DNA of 64,000 nucleotides from Terana coerulea (taxonomy: Eukaryota > Basidiomycota > Agaricomycetes > Polyporales > Phanerochaetaceae). The stretch covers positions 1-64,000 of the forward strand of contig JAKOGH010000248.1 of the NCBI GenBank assembly GCA_024811115.1, in the 5' to 3' direction. How positions within the stretch are numbered: position 1 is the stretch's first letter; every line of letters starts with the position of its first letter. The position numbers and the translations under genes are program-made. Below the pieces are notes generated by a model. The model saw nothing but the letters and a program-made list of their open reading frames with translations, was not told the DNA's origin and did not search any database. Of this stretch, positions 11,185 through 22,801 are shown piece after piece.

Positions 11185-13633
11185 TCATTGTGAAGGTAAG
11201 ACTCTGGATACCCATTCCCAAACCGGCTCCGGAGCCATAGAAGCGAAGGGATCCCCGTGCTTTGCGTCCTCCAAGAGCGCACATACGACATTCGCATCAA
11301 CAAATTGGAGGTCGCATGTCTCAGTGGTAAGCTGCGCATTAGCATCGATGGGGACCCCATTTCCTAGCCTCCTTAATCCGATGAACGTGCCGGGCGAACG
11401 ATCCACTTGAAGAATGCGCATGGGTAAGTTATTCACGACAGGTAAATTGATCGACTTACCTGTAAGTCTCCGTTCCCGAGCAGCATTCCAGTCAATCCTT
11501 TGGTCCGTAAAGAAGTAATGTCGCACCAGCTTATCCGCTGTCCATCGGCCTTGACTGGGAACAAGCATCTAGATGCAGGGAGATATCAGCGCCTGGGCTT
11601 GGCATCAAGACAGCACACGCACCCGACTAAGCAAGTCGAACATTGGCCGATCTCCCAACATCAAGGACACCCAGAGAACACTGATCTCCTCGTCAGTAGG
11701 TGGCTTTTCGAGGTGGTTGTAGAGCTCCAAGATGACGATGCCCATGCTCCATATGTCGTCTGCAAAGGTGTGTACCCGGGGCTGGGTGACGCTGCGCTGG
11801 TCAAGTGCGGTATAAGCCAAGACGGAAGAATACGGGGGACCACTTGGCCGGCGAACACAGCGTTCCCGAACCCAGACAGCATGAGGTGTCCGCTGGAGTC
11901 AACGTGTATGTTCTCAGGTAGAATGTTACGGTGCACGAGCTGCAGAGATTCTAAATCATGGAGGGCGAGTACCTGCGAATGGATGCATCAGAACTAAAGA
12001 CGAGTGGACGTCACTGGTGGTCTACGTACCAGCTCGGCTACATAGGTAGCGAACGGGAAACAATGCTTGGGGCAACTCATCATCCATGTTCTGAGGTTGC
12101 ACATGTATCGTGGCTACCGACGTTCGTCAGCAACAACGCACTCCTCCGAAAAATATAAATGCGCCTACCGTTACGAAGTAGATATGCAAGTCGTCGGCCC
12201 AAGACTGCAGCAACGGATCCAAAAGCATCCTCTCGGATGATAGTTAGCAATCCAAGCCATGACGTTCTTCTCCCGCAAGGCTCGATGGCGCCCACTGCGG
12301 TCGCTGTACAAAGCCGTCTTCCGAACGATCCTCAGAGTGTAAGTTTGCAACCGATTTCCATCGTTCTTCGTTGCAATGCAGGTGCTGCTGTGATCGGTCC
12401 TAGCCAAGAGACGATGAAGTGCATAGGAGCGAGTGGAGTTTCCGCATCGGAGAGTTGGTAAGGCAGTATCAGCTTGAGGAATGAAGTTGATCTCAGCTTG
12501 AGCGAACGTTGGACTTGGGGGTGCTAGCTGATGGAACGGGGCGATGCTGGGGTGGAACGGTCCAGGACGGCCTTCCAATATGCCGAGAAGGATGTCCTGT
12601 GCCGTGTGTGGCATTCTGTCGTCGATATGCCACACAGGATCCTCTGGTAGATGACCACTCAAGTCCGTCACGCAGTCGACGATCGCAGGGAAAGGCCAGA
12701 TACCGCCAAGGTCAGGGTTCACTACTAGTTGGATAGGAGAAACAAATGATACACCATCCGGGACGTCGATGTGTTCTTCAGTCTTGTCACTTGCTGTCAT
12801 GTCTGAGCGATAGTCGGGTAGTACGTCCAGAGGAGCGGCGCGGGCACACGGAGATAGTGTTTGGCCGGGGTCAGTCGCGCATTCTCCTCAGCCTCCAGTG
12901 CAATGCGCTGAGAGCCTTCAGAAGAACTGGCATGGTAGGACCTATCCCCGCCCATGGACCATGCCTCCAACACTCTTGTAGCGGCGCCCCGGGAAGAGCC
13001 AGAAGCGGTGCCTGTCGTAGGAAGCTCGAGCGGACGAGGTGCAGGGGTATGTGGGACGCTCAGATATTCGAGAGATTGCCCATAATGGCTAGACGGAAGT
13101 TTTTCAACGATTGCTGCCACATTCGAGTCTCCAGACGGCGTTTCGGATGCGTGTGACGATATTCGCGTAGTGGTCTCCGTCGTGTTCGGTGGTGTGCAAC
13201 TTACAGGCGGCGGGACGTGCGAGTCTTCTTCTGTACATAGCCCGGCCTGAGATTGCCTGGATATTGACCGAGACAAATCAGCAATGGAATGGTGGGGAGT
13301 AGCGGGTACAGCACGAGACGGTGCGCCTTGGATGTGGGAGGTAGACGGAGCCTGAGCAAAGTGAGCAGACTTGGCACGAGAGCGTCTTCTCCATAGATCC
13401 TTGAGCCTATTCCGGCTTGTATTCAAGAGCATCCGCTTGGTAGCGGATGGAGGGGAGGCGGTCGGTTCGGTGATGACATGGGAGTGGCCGAGGTGCGGTC
13501 GTTCTTCTTCGTGTGTGGGAGAGGGATTCCTGCCGAGGACCAAGAGGCTGGCTTCAGTATCTTCTGCTCTTGCGTGTCTATGATCACGAGAATGCAGACG
13601 ACGCTGAGCGAAAACCTTGCTGAACAGCTTCAT
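11185..13633 (-). pseudogene. Degenerate kinase paralog (pseudokinase, copy 2)
   Basis: Same architecture as copies 1 and 3: a Ser-rich N-terminus from ATG 13633, a 56-nt intron near 12806-12861, an N-lobe, an exon encoding PRYMCNLRTWMM that aligns with PMYGCSLEAWIN of copy 1, a catalytic-loop exon, and a C-lobe with ADDIWSMGIVILELY. All three catalytic motifs are changed: the beta-3 lysine is arginine (YTLRIVRK, codon 12330-12332), HRD is HRN (VHRNILPEN, 11925-11933), and DFG is SGF (LSGFGNA, 11868-11876). Two frame breaks also occur, one at about 12232-12256 and one at a five-base G run (plus strand) at 11834-11838. It could be a decaying gene, or a pseudokinase with two sequence errors. 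Either way it is not expected to transfer phosphate. Confidence 0.75.
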
Positions 13634-14550
13634 GTCGAGGTGATGAGAGGGTTGTAGAGCAGGGTGTCAATGTGGCTCACAATATGACATGACGCTCGGC
13701 TTATAAGCCCATCGCATGGGCTAATATGCTATGCTAGGTGTTTGCTGAGGTCGGTGCAAAGCGGAGCGGTGGCCCTCTGGCGTCGTACATATGATATTCG
13801 ATGCGATGTCGGCCAGACTTGCTCAGAGGATGCTGTAGTCAAAAGCTGTGCGGGAGCCAGATATGGTGAAAGCGCATTATATATCAGAATGTTACGCACT
13901 GCCTTGGATGAAGTTCGCCTTCCGCCACATTCATCACAGCATTACAAGGGAGCTGAGCTTCGGGCCGCGAGATTTACGTGAGTTGATTAGCAGTGCCTTC
14001 AAAATTGCCATTTCCGTAGTAAGCAGCAGAATCTACTCGCGCAAGCTATGTGCAATGCTCACCAATGCGATTTTGCGCGCTCTGAAGACACCCTCCATAG
14101 GTTCCGCGTTCAAGTCCAGTGCGCCACATTTGCGAAATGTTAAACCCCTGCCGAGAGGCCAAGCGGAGGAAGAGGTATTTCGAAACAGCATGGGACATTT
14201 CTTCCTAAGGCACGCAGTTGCATGCGCTATAAAAGTGGGAAAGGCTAGTATATATATCTTGACGATGCATTTGAGGAAGCAGCGATTGAGGATCCTGGTT
14301 TGACAAGAGGTCCGCGACCGGCGTCACGATTTCGGAATGACTGTGCGATCAATGTGATGGTCACGGGCCATCAGTCACACCGCGGCATGGCGATCGTGAA
14401 GCTGTGGCAATGCCGAGTGCCTATAAACTTACCTCAGCTCCACCATCTGTGAAAGTATACCCTCAGGACAGCCAGTTTAGGAACAAGCTGCGACGTCCCT
14501 GGCACCTGCGTACAACTGCACTATCGTCTCACTTCAACGAGCAGCCCGGG
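13634..14550. other. Divergent spacer between kinase copy 2 and BTB gene
   Basis: A palindromic CTTATAAG at about 13699 could serve as a TATA box for copy 2. The plus-strand ORF 13848-14303 has no recognisable domain and no splice support. Confidence 0.5.
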
Positions 14551-15381
14551 ATGTCAAACTTAGATGATTCGTTCTTCTTCCAAGATGTCTATCTCCAAGT
14601 GTGTATCTGAAGAGTATCTTAAGAGTCTGAGTTCGCTCATCTTCTCAGGTTGAAGGAACATGCTTCCGGCTTTGGAAGCGTAACTTCGAGGAAGGCTCAA
14701 CAGTGTTTCGGGATATGTTCAATCTACCAGCAGGACCCGCCGGTCCTCAAGGTACGGCAGAGGACAATCCAATTGTTCTTGAAGGTATCAAAGCGGATGA
14801 CTTCCGTCAGCTACTAAAGGTTTTGTTCCCTCGGTGAGTTCATGCTATACCCGCCCGCGTTGGCCTAATCGCGATTATCCTTACATACATACCACAGGGG
14901 CTCTGCCGCCGCTGATCTCACTACAGATCAGTGGATGTCACTACTCAAACTGACCACTCTCTGGGAGTTCAAGGCTCTTCGTGAGCAAGCTATTGCTCAG
15001 CTGGGAATAACGTTCGCACCGGACCCCGCTCAGCGCGTCGCCCTCGCATATCAATTTAACATCGACGTTTGGTTAATTCCAGCGTTAAATGCCTTAGCGC
15101 AGAGGGAGCAGCCACTGAACGAGTATGATGTCGCAACGATGGGCATCCCATGCGTGTTGAAGTTGGCAGAGGTTAGAGAGGCGTACGAGGGACGCGGCTC
15201 GTCTTGTATACAGCGCCATTTACCAACCGCGCCCGTGGACCACCCAATGCTGGCCTACTTACAGACCCTCAACACTGGAACCACTACCTATGGAAATGTA
15301 CCAGTGTATCACCCACCACCATCCTCTAGAGCCCTTTACGATTTTACTCCACATATTGAACGAGTGTTCAATTTGCAGTAA
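14551..15381 (+). CDS. BTB/POZ-domain protein
   Basis: Agaricomycete-type BTB protein of about 238 residues. Three exons join in frame: 14551-14598, 14649-14833, 14898-15381 (introns 50 and 64 nt, GT-AG; total 717 nt). The BTB fold is recognisable from the opening FFFQDVYLQVEGTCFRLWKR, followed by GSTVFRDMFNLP, VLEGIKADDFRQLLKVLFP, and a helical back part WMSLLKLTTLWEFKALREQA and VALAYQFNIDVWLIPALNAL. BTB domains mediate protein-protein contacts and often act as cullin-3 adaptors; that role is family knowledge, not visible here. An ATG at 14404 is in frame upstream, but 14551 gives the usual short N-terminus. The gene sits between two minus-strand kinase copies. Confidence 0.85.
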
Positions 15382-15638
15382 AGACCAGACTTTGCGAACC
15401 ACACGCGATCTTGATAGCAGAAAGCCAAATAGCGCTATCCGGATATCGTTGTACATCTTGAGTGTATAGGAAAATATAATGGCGTTGTCAGGTGTATGTG
15501 TTTGAACACTCCAATACTGTGTAGCCTTGTCGCCGACCCAGACTGGGAGCGAGATATTCAAAGATCATTACATTCTCATGTGACTTTATTAAAGCAACTG
15601 TCGTAAGTACATTATCGTCAACACTACACTTGTCCTTT

Positions 15639-17891
15639 TCAGCCTCTTATAAGTCCGAGAAGCACGACTGTCCTGATATCCGAGGCGGGGATGGGGAAAC
15701 TTGGAGAAAACGAGACAGCATCAGGAAGCGGCAAAGGTGGGCCATGTGCAGCGTCGGCAATGATACGCAGCGGCAGAGGGCATGTGTAGTTGAAGTCGTG
15801 GCTAACATCCCATGGTGGCGTGGACGCTGCTGTTTGAGCGGGATCAGCCTTGGCTTCCTCAGGCTCTCCAGACGCGTTCTCGGATGGTTCATGGTTGGGT
15901 TGAGGAAGGCTCATCTTGGCCCGACTCAGATCCAGAAGAGCTAAGAGTGGTAGTGTCAGTGCTCCGAAGATCTCGCTTCGACAAAGAATGTACTCACGAG
16001 GACCATTGCCTAGTGCATGCCAGTTGATGTGGCGGAAATAGGGATGACACCGCACTTCGTACATGGTCACGCGTTGTCGAGGATCCCTTGTAAGCATCTA
16101 AAGAATAGACCCGAGTCAGAACCAACAGGCCGTCATGAGAGCCTGAAAATTGAATTACCTTGCTCAGAAGATCAAACAGTGCCGGGACATGTCCTCGTAT
16201 GTACTTCATTTGCACAAGATCCGTAGGGTCTAGGGTGAGCATGCGTAACTTCTGAATAGCTCGTCCTTCGCCGTCATATAGTTGGTGTGGCGGGATCCTC
16301 TCATGCGCAAAGATTTGCAGCGCGACGATGCCGAGGCTCCACACGTCTGCAAGCACGTCGCATCCCGGCTGTCCAAAGAGACCATCCGCCATGACTTCAG
16401 GAGCTTGGTAACATGTCGTACCGCCCCCTCCTTGCCCACGAGGCATGTCCGGCGTGATATGGCTGGCAAGACCAAAGTCGGCGAGGGCGAGGTTGCCGTA
16501 CGGTGTGACCAGAATGTTGTCGGGTTTCAGATCAAGATGCATATATCCCATTTCGTGAAGATCTGATATAGCTTGAACCTGTACCGCTTCAGCCATGTAA
16601 ACGAGTAAAGCTTCTATGAGATGCTTACCATTTGGGCGAAATAGACTGAGAAAGGGAGCTGATGCTGGCGGGTCGAGCAAACCAGCGATAAGAGATCCAT
16701 GGAGTAATGACGCTGGTGATGCAATTTCAGTGACGGGAGTTTTCCCTTCGGAAAACTAGGGGCACTTACCATGACGAAGTATATGTTGTCTTGGTCGTCC
16801 CATGAGTACAGCAAGTGCGTGAAAAAGGGACGCCTTTCCTCAGTAGCACGAACGAGCACCTTGTGTTCCGTTGTTGCGACAGGTACGGCATCGGCCAAGA
16901 CAAGGTGCACCTTAGCCATCACTTTGATAGCGACAAGCTCTCCGCGGTCCGAATGTGCGCGGTATACACGCCCAAAACCGCCGCGATTGAGGCACGCTTG
17001 CACGGTAAAGGTAACTCCGTCATGCCGAAGAACTTTTCCAGGGGGCAGTATCGCAGACTTCTGCAAGCAGTCGAGATCAGCATATGGATCGCGTCGTCGA
17101 CGACGTTCGCGCTTGGGTGAAGGAGGAGCCTGAGGCGGGGCCTCTGGAGAGGCATTGTGCGAAGTTTCATGAGGAGAGCTGTGTAGAACATCTGGAGGAG
17201 CGTTGGGAAGACCTTCGGGAGAGGGCCTCGAATGAGTCTGTGTGACGTGGATTGCCGGCTCGCTGGCTTGCACGGGTGAGGAAACAACAACACCGTCAGA
17301 GCCCGAAGACTCAGAGAAGTCCTCCGGTCCAGGTATCCATTCATTTGCGACACTAAGCGAGTGCTTGTTGGCCGGTGCTGACGGTAAGTCGTTCTGAAGA
17401 GCTCGGGCCATGAGCAGTTTCTTGCGTACAGCGGACAAAGTGGCAATGCATTCGGCCACGAGCTCAGAATACGTAGGAGCACGCGGCGCATTGGAGCTCA
17501 TTGGTTCCCTCCTTTCCTTCCGGTCCGCTTGGCTGTCCCCATCCGCCGCCAGAGGTTTGGATACGAAGGGAGGACTCGCTCCAGAGGGATGTTTGTCGAC
17601 AGCTGTAGTAGCGCCAGAGGGCATGACCGCGAGCTGATTGGAGTTAGCTACATACGTGACGTTGTGGCGACCCATGGCATCTTCTCGGCCCGTCATCCGA
17701 CCGCGTGGGGAGGCGAGGAACTTGAAGTACGGCGCGAGTGGCTTTGCCTGACGAGCTTCGAGCTCGTGGCGATGCGGCTGGCCAGATTCGCCTCCATCTA
17801 CAATAATACGAGGTATATCATCGTTTTCTTGCTCGTGTCGACGATGGAAATGAGAGAATGGGCGACGCAAAGCGTCGCGAATCCCAGGCAT
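15639..17891 (-). CDS. Serine/threonine protein kinase, canonical (kinase copy 3)
   Basis: Intact member of the local kinase trio. ATG 17891 is chosen over the upstream in-frame ATG at 18020 because the protein then starts like a normal N-terminus. A proline/serine-rich region of about 270 residues precedes the kinase domain: glycine loop NRGGFGRVYRA, beta-3 lysine VAIKVMAK, hinge exon with MDLLSLVCS, catalytic loop MHLDLKPDNIL, ADFGLA, YQAPEV, LADVWSLGIVALQIF. Introns with GT-AG borders lie near 16770-16715, 16630-16570, 16155-16098 and 15995-15940, and the exons join in frame. The C-terminus ends in a Pro-rich tail containing FNYTCPLPLR. All catalytic residues are present. The target is unknown. 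Confidence 0.85.
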
Positions 17892-18745
17892 GTTGAAGGA
17901 GATGGTGTTGACTCCTTGCAAGAGAACTCTGTTCCTTATATCTTGGGTGCAGCTGTGCGCTGCTCGCCTATCAAAGAATGCGCAAAGCTGAGCGTGCGAG
18001 CAGCCATTGTGCGTAGACAAAACCCGTCGCCAAGCTGCATGAACCTCATGACGGTCATGTCAATAGCTGTCGCCACGTCTAACAAATATATCTGCGATGA
18101 GGTCCAAAGCGTTCTTGTGGACGACGGTATAACTCATAAAAGAAGGTTGCGAGCGACGTATTGGCTTGACGACCTTGTGTTTGCACCGCTCGAGTGATAA
18201 GAGAAGAAAAACGTCAGCGACGGACAAAACAAAGCCTGGAATTGGGCGACTGTTGCGGAACATCCCGTGTTCGGCGATCACTCGGCATCAGCCACAAAGC
18301 CCCAGTACAAAGGGACGCAAACAGAGGGTTTCCCAGGCACCGACTCAGTCCATCATTCACTCATTGACAGTCGTTCTATAAATGAAAGTTTCAGCATGAA
18401 CAACGACTCATCGTATTTATGCTAACCAATATTTGGCACTGTGACGCAGGATGCCCCGCAAATACCCCGGTGTCAAGCTGTGACATTGCCACCAGCCACA
18501 TACTTATGCCGGCGCAAAGTTTGCTTGCGGGCTGCTCTGACAGATCACAACAGTCCGAGACATGTAGCCCAGCACATATAACCATTATGAAGCGCTAACG
18601 CAGCAGATCGACTACATGCAAGCCTTCTTATATACGGAGAGGCACAGCCGCGAATGAACGACAGCATGTGACAAATATAGTATACGCAGTTAGCATAAGA
18701 CCAAGTGCGTGAAACATATCGATATCCACTTGAGATCCCGTGAGG
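17892..18745. other. Intergenic, between kinase copy 3 and MFS copy 1
   Basis: Upstream region of kinase copy 3 and 3' region of MFS copy 1. No supported feature. Confidence 0.5.
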
Positions 18746-20611
18746 CTACTGCGAAGAACCGTCCTTTGACAGGAAGCTCGTGGGCTTCTCGACTGCGCTT
18801 TTCTCGTCCTGAGAAGAAATCGCAGACTCTGCGTCCTTCGGCAGCTGCGCATTCACAGGCTGCGCGGGAGGCGTCTTCCACAAACGGAGCCCGCCTTCAT
18901 AGCCAAACCAGGTGTATCGAGCGCAGTGGGGACCGCGAGCGAGCATGACGAGAAGCGTGAAGCCGGTCCAAGCCACGGAAAGGGCTGCCGCGGGGCGCCA
19001 GCCGAACTTGACGAAAACCTCCGTGCCGACTGAGGTTCCCATGATCTGTCCAATGAAAACCTGGAATAGCCCGGTCAGAACATGGACCAGAATCACAAAT
19101 CGAATGGACTTACAGAGATGAGAATGACAGAGTTCAGCCGCGAACGGGCCTTCGGGTCAATCCCAAAGACGGCCGTGGTGAGCGACACCTGCTGCATCTG
19201 GCGGAAAACATCGATACCGAAGCATACGATGATGACAGCAGCGATGTTGATGCCACCAGCGCCAACTTGGATGGCCTGGAAGATAATGAGACCGATTGTG
19301 GCCACGACCGCAGCGACCCAAGGAACGAGCTTGTCAACAGCGCGCCCAATGAGAGGCGCTGCAAACACGCCGAGCATACCAACTAAACCGAAGAGACCGA
19401 TAACAACACTATTACGAGAAATATTGTAAGCGTTATTGCAAAAGCTGACTATATGCAAATTCCTTACGTCGAATAAAAGTAAGGAGCGCCGCCCAATAAG
19501 AAGGTCAGAGTGACCTGAAAGCAGCATCAGATATCAGTTCGTTGAGTATGAGAGAATAATGAATTCACACTCACCCAGAAGTTTGAGAAACACGCCATGG
19601 ATGCGAGGCACACCAGCGAAGCCTGGATCAGCAGAGGCTCGGTGACAGCGAATTTTCCCATGCTGTACAGAATGCCCCAGTACGTAACTCCCTGGTTGTT
19701 GACCGCTGGGAAGTCCGGCATCAGGAAATACAACAGGCCGAGGATGAGTGCTTGCAGCCCAATTGCGACGTAATACACCACGCGCCACGAGACGAATTGC
19801 GCAATGAGGCCGGAGACGACACGCGCAAGGAGGATGCCGAGGAGAAGTCCGGACAACACGATGGAGATGGCGGTCGCACGGCGTGCGGGTGGCGCTAGAT
19901 CGGCCGCAAGCGGGATGAGAATTTGCGGAACGCAAGTCGCCACGCCGATGAGAAACGAGATGACTTGGAACGCGACGAAGCTTTCAGTGAAGGCGACGCC
20001 GAAGGTGAGGGCGCAGCCCACGAAGGTCAATAATAGAACGAGTGGACGTCGTCGGATTAGGTCGCCGAGAGGAGCGATTAGTAGAAGACCAGTAGCATAC
20101 CTATTTATATTGTATTTAAGTCAGATATAGATCGGAAGAGATGGGAATAAACGTACCCTGCTTGCATTAAGGTAGGAACGTTTGAGACTTTATCATATGA
20201 CACATTGAAGGCGATGGACAGATCAACTAGTAGCTCATGAGAACGCTAAATAGATGACTCCGAGAGCGAGACTTACTAAGGATAGGTTGGCACCAGTAAA
20301 TATTCGCAACAACTGAGAACAAGTGTCAGTCAGCAGCAAGATATCGAGGAATAACGTCACGTACTGAAGGTAGTGGCTACAGCAAATATACAGTTCAAAA
20401 ACAGACCAAAATGAGCCGGCTTCTCTGGGTTATGCCTCAGATAGCGAGGGACAGGGATGAAGAAGAAGTCCCTTGGGACGCTGTCCGCGACGACCAGAGG
20501 CTTGGATTCCTTCGGCGTCGACGCTGGGACAGGAAGCGTCTCGCACATGGACAGCGTGTCATGTGTGCTCATCTGAGCCTGCGCCTCCGTGGTCGAGTCT
20601 TGCTGAGCCAT
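18746..20611 (-). CDS. MFS transporter (copy 1)
   Basis: Major facilitator superfamily permease of the plasma membrane, 511 residues. Seven exons join exactly: 20611-20365, 20312-20277, 20226-20157, 20100-19575, 19514-19468, 19408-19114, 19060-18746 (1536 nt). After a polar cytosolic N-terminus come about twelve hydrophobic segments, with the MFS-type loop GLLLIAPLGDLIRRR after the second helix and ISIVLSGLLLGILLARVVSG in the fourth/fifth helix region. The tail is polar and charged. It resembles the drug or sugar efflux type of MFS (YnfM/YdhP-like) more than sugar uptake carriers; substrate unknown. It stands head to head with its paralog at 22802. Copy 1 has an intron after the codons for LMQAG that copy 2 lacks. 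Confidence 0.9.
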
Positions 20612-22801
20612 GATGAGAGCACGTCAGGTCGAGTTGGACCACGTCGAGGGAGGTCTCGTCGAGACGGACAGGTGCCAGTGAGCCTGAGAGCAGCGGGAGG
20701 TCCGAAGCCCAGCAGGCTCACGCCGCCTCGAATATATACGCGACCATGACTGGGGCCGAGGCGGAAGGGCCCCAGATGATGATGCTCAGATTGGCCGGAT
20801 GCCGACTTGAGTCGCGGTCGCACGCTCGGCGCATTCTCGTCTCTGGCGTGTGGCTTCCTCACGACGAAGTCAAAGCGAAAAGATGGAATTGCCATATTGG
20901 GATCCGTCGCCGCTTTGATGGGCAATTTCCCACGTGGCTCCCTACCGTCCCGCCGACGCACCGCAGCGCGCCGTCCTCGAATCGACAAAGCGGAACACAG
21001 CGCTTGACTTTTCTTCACTAACCACCACTACCCTCAATGTTACCTCGCCAGCACCATCTCCTGCAGTACATTGTGAGCCCAGAGCTCATATGGAGGTGAC
21101 TCATCAAGCGAGCTGAGGTGTACTTGCCGTAACATGTCAACTTGAAAATGTGGCGCACCCAGGGTTAAACGCGACTCCTGAGAAATCTCGGGGCCGTTGC
21201 GAAATAATCGCATCAAGCGCATGCAGCAACCAGATCTCGCATTGTATTTCATTTTGCCGTAAGTTCTCTGCGGCGGTATGGTCCAATTGCGGCCCTGATA
21301 TCGAAGCATAGCGGTGCCTTGCGCGGCGCGGAGGACCAATCATGGCAAACGGCGGGATCGACCGGTCGCCATGTTGGATGAAACACTTGACGAAGCCGCG
21401 CGACCTATACTTGGACACCGAATTGGATTCACACATTGCACAACTCCGTGGGCCCTTTGCAATGATTATGACGTCGCTCATCGCCCATGTATGTGGTCCT
21501 TATTGGCCTCCCTAGGCAAAGTAGCCAAACTTCTGCGAGCGAATGGGTTGTTTGATCACTCCACGGTCACCTCCAAGTCACCTCGTTATTTACCTAGCTG
21601 GTCAATTGTGAGGTGCGTGCAAACAGACCCTGTCGGTACGTTTTGACTTATTTTGCTTTCTGCATCAGGCTTGCCCATTGCCTTGCGACCGCTATCGCGA
21701 AGCCTCCCCAAAGCCTTTGCAGAAAACGTCCCGTAAAACATCAGTTAGCTTCGACAGTGAAGGAGAATCATCGAACGATATCATATATAGTTTTTGTACG
21801 CGTCGCTTGCCACTGCGGGTTTTGTCTAGCATTGTGAGTACCTCTCTTAGGTTAAAGATAACTGCTGAAGTGAAATTGGTTTCCAGGACCATAAAACCGT
21901 CTCTCTGAATGGGAGCAAAGACCTGATATTGTGGTACACGAACTATCAGAATTATCGAACGTTGTATATCGCTATTGACTAGTGGAGTGATGGCAGGTAC
22001 AGTCGCATGTCCGTTCCCAATGGCGAGACTCGCTACTGACATGACTATGCACAGTCGCAGACGGTTATCTGGAAAAGGGTAGGCGGGGCCACAGAGATGG
22101 GTGCCTACGCTGGAAGGTTGGAGTATTCACTGGAATACGCATGTTGCGCCGGTCAGCTCTGAGACAACTCTTAAAATAGGTGATAATGCGGATTACTACG
22201 GAACTCAGCAGGATTGCTCAGATGTACCGTTATGTGAGAAAAGGTCGTATGTGACTAAGCGAGACGGTTTGGCGAACCTAGTTGGGGTTTTGTTGGAGCC
22301 CAATGCGCTAATCGTCGCAAACCAGTCGTCTTCCGAAGTCATATAGAGCGCGTAGTTAATAAGCTTGGCTGTGTATCCGAGTATCAGGATTTCTCTACTC
22401 GTTTTCAAACGCTGGTCTATATACCGGCACTTCGACAGACAATCGACTCTTCAAGCTTCATTGCTGAAGGAGACCCTGGTTTTACTCGAGCCTGGGATTA
22501 ATGACAACCACTCAGTGCATCTCGAGTATGCTCGGTGACCATGAATGGAAAGCGTCGGGATGGGGTGTCGGGACCCCGACGGGATCAAGCGCCTCCTGTA
22601 AAATGCTATAACCCGGCGCTCCAACGGTGCCCGTGTCTTTCCCGGACCTCCAACATGCCGCAACGTGCACAAGTTCCTCCCATTTTCAGAGTTCGACGCT
22701 ATTCTTACTCAGCCAGAAGATGTGAAACGTCTTCTACTTCAGCTTCTTATAACGGCCCGTCCGAGCCAGTATGAAGCTACAATCCACTTCTCCCCACCTC
22801 T
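20612..22801. other. Divergent spacer of the MFS pair
   Basis: 2.2 kb between the two start codons. It has a TATA-like site for copy 1 and CCAAT at about 21333. Short ORFs on both strands lack domains. No gene is called. Confidence 0.5.
20731..20738 (-). promoter_or_regulatory. TATA-like box of MFS copy 1
   Basis: A TATATA stretch lies about 120 bp upstream of the ATG at 20611 in the 2.2-kb divergent spacer. Confidence 0.35.

Noticed and set aside
13848..14303. Possible gene between kinase copy 2 and the BTB gene
   Set aside because: No domain, no paralog and no splice context; lies in a divergent promoter region.
21692..22042. Minus-strand ORF in the MFS divergent spacer
   Set aside because: Composition is plausible but there is no domain, no paralog and no splice support.
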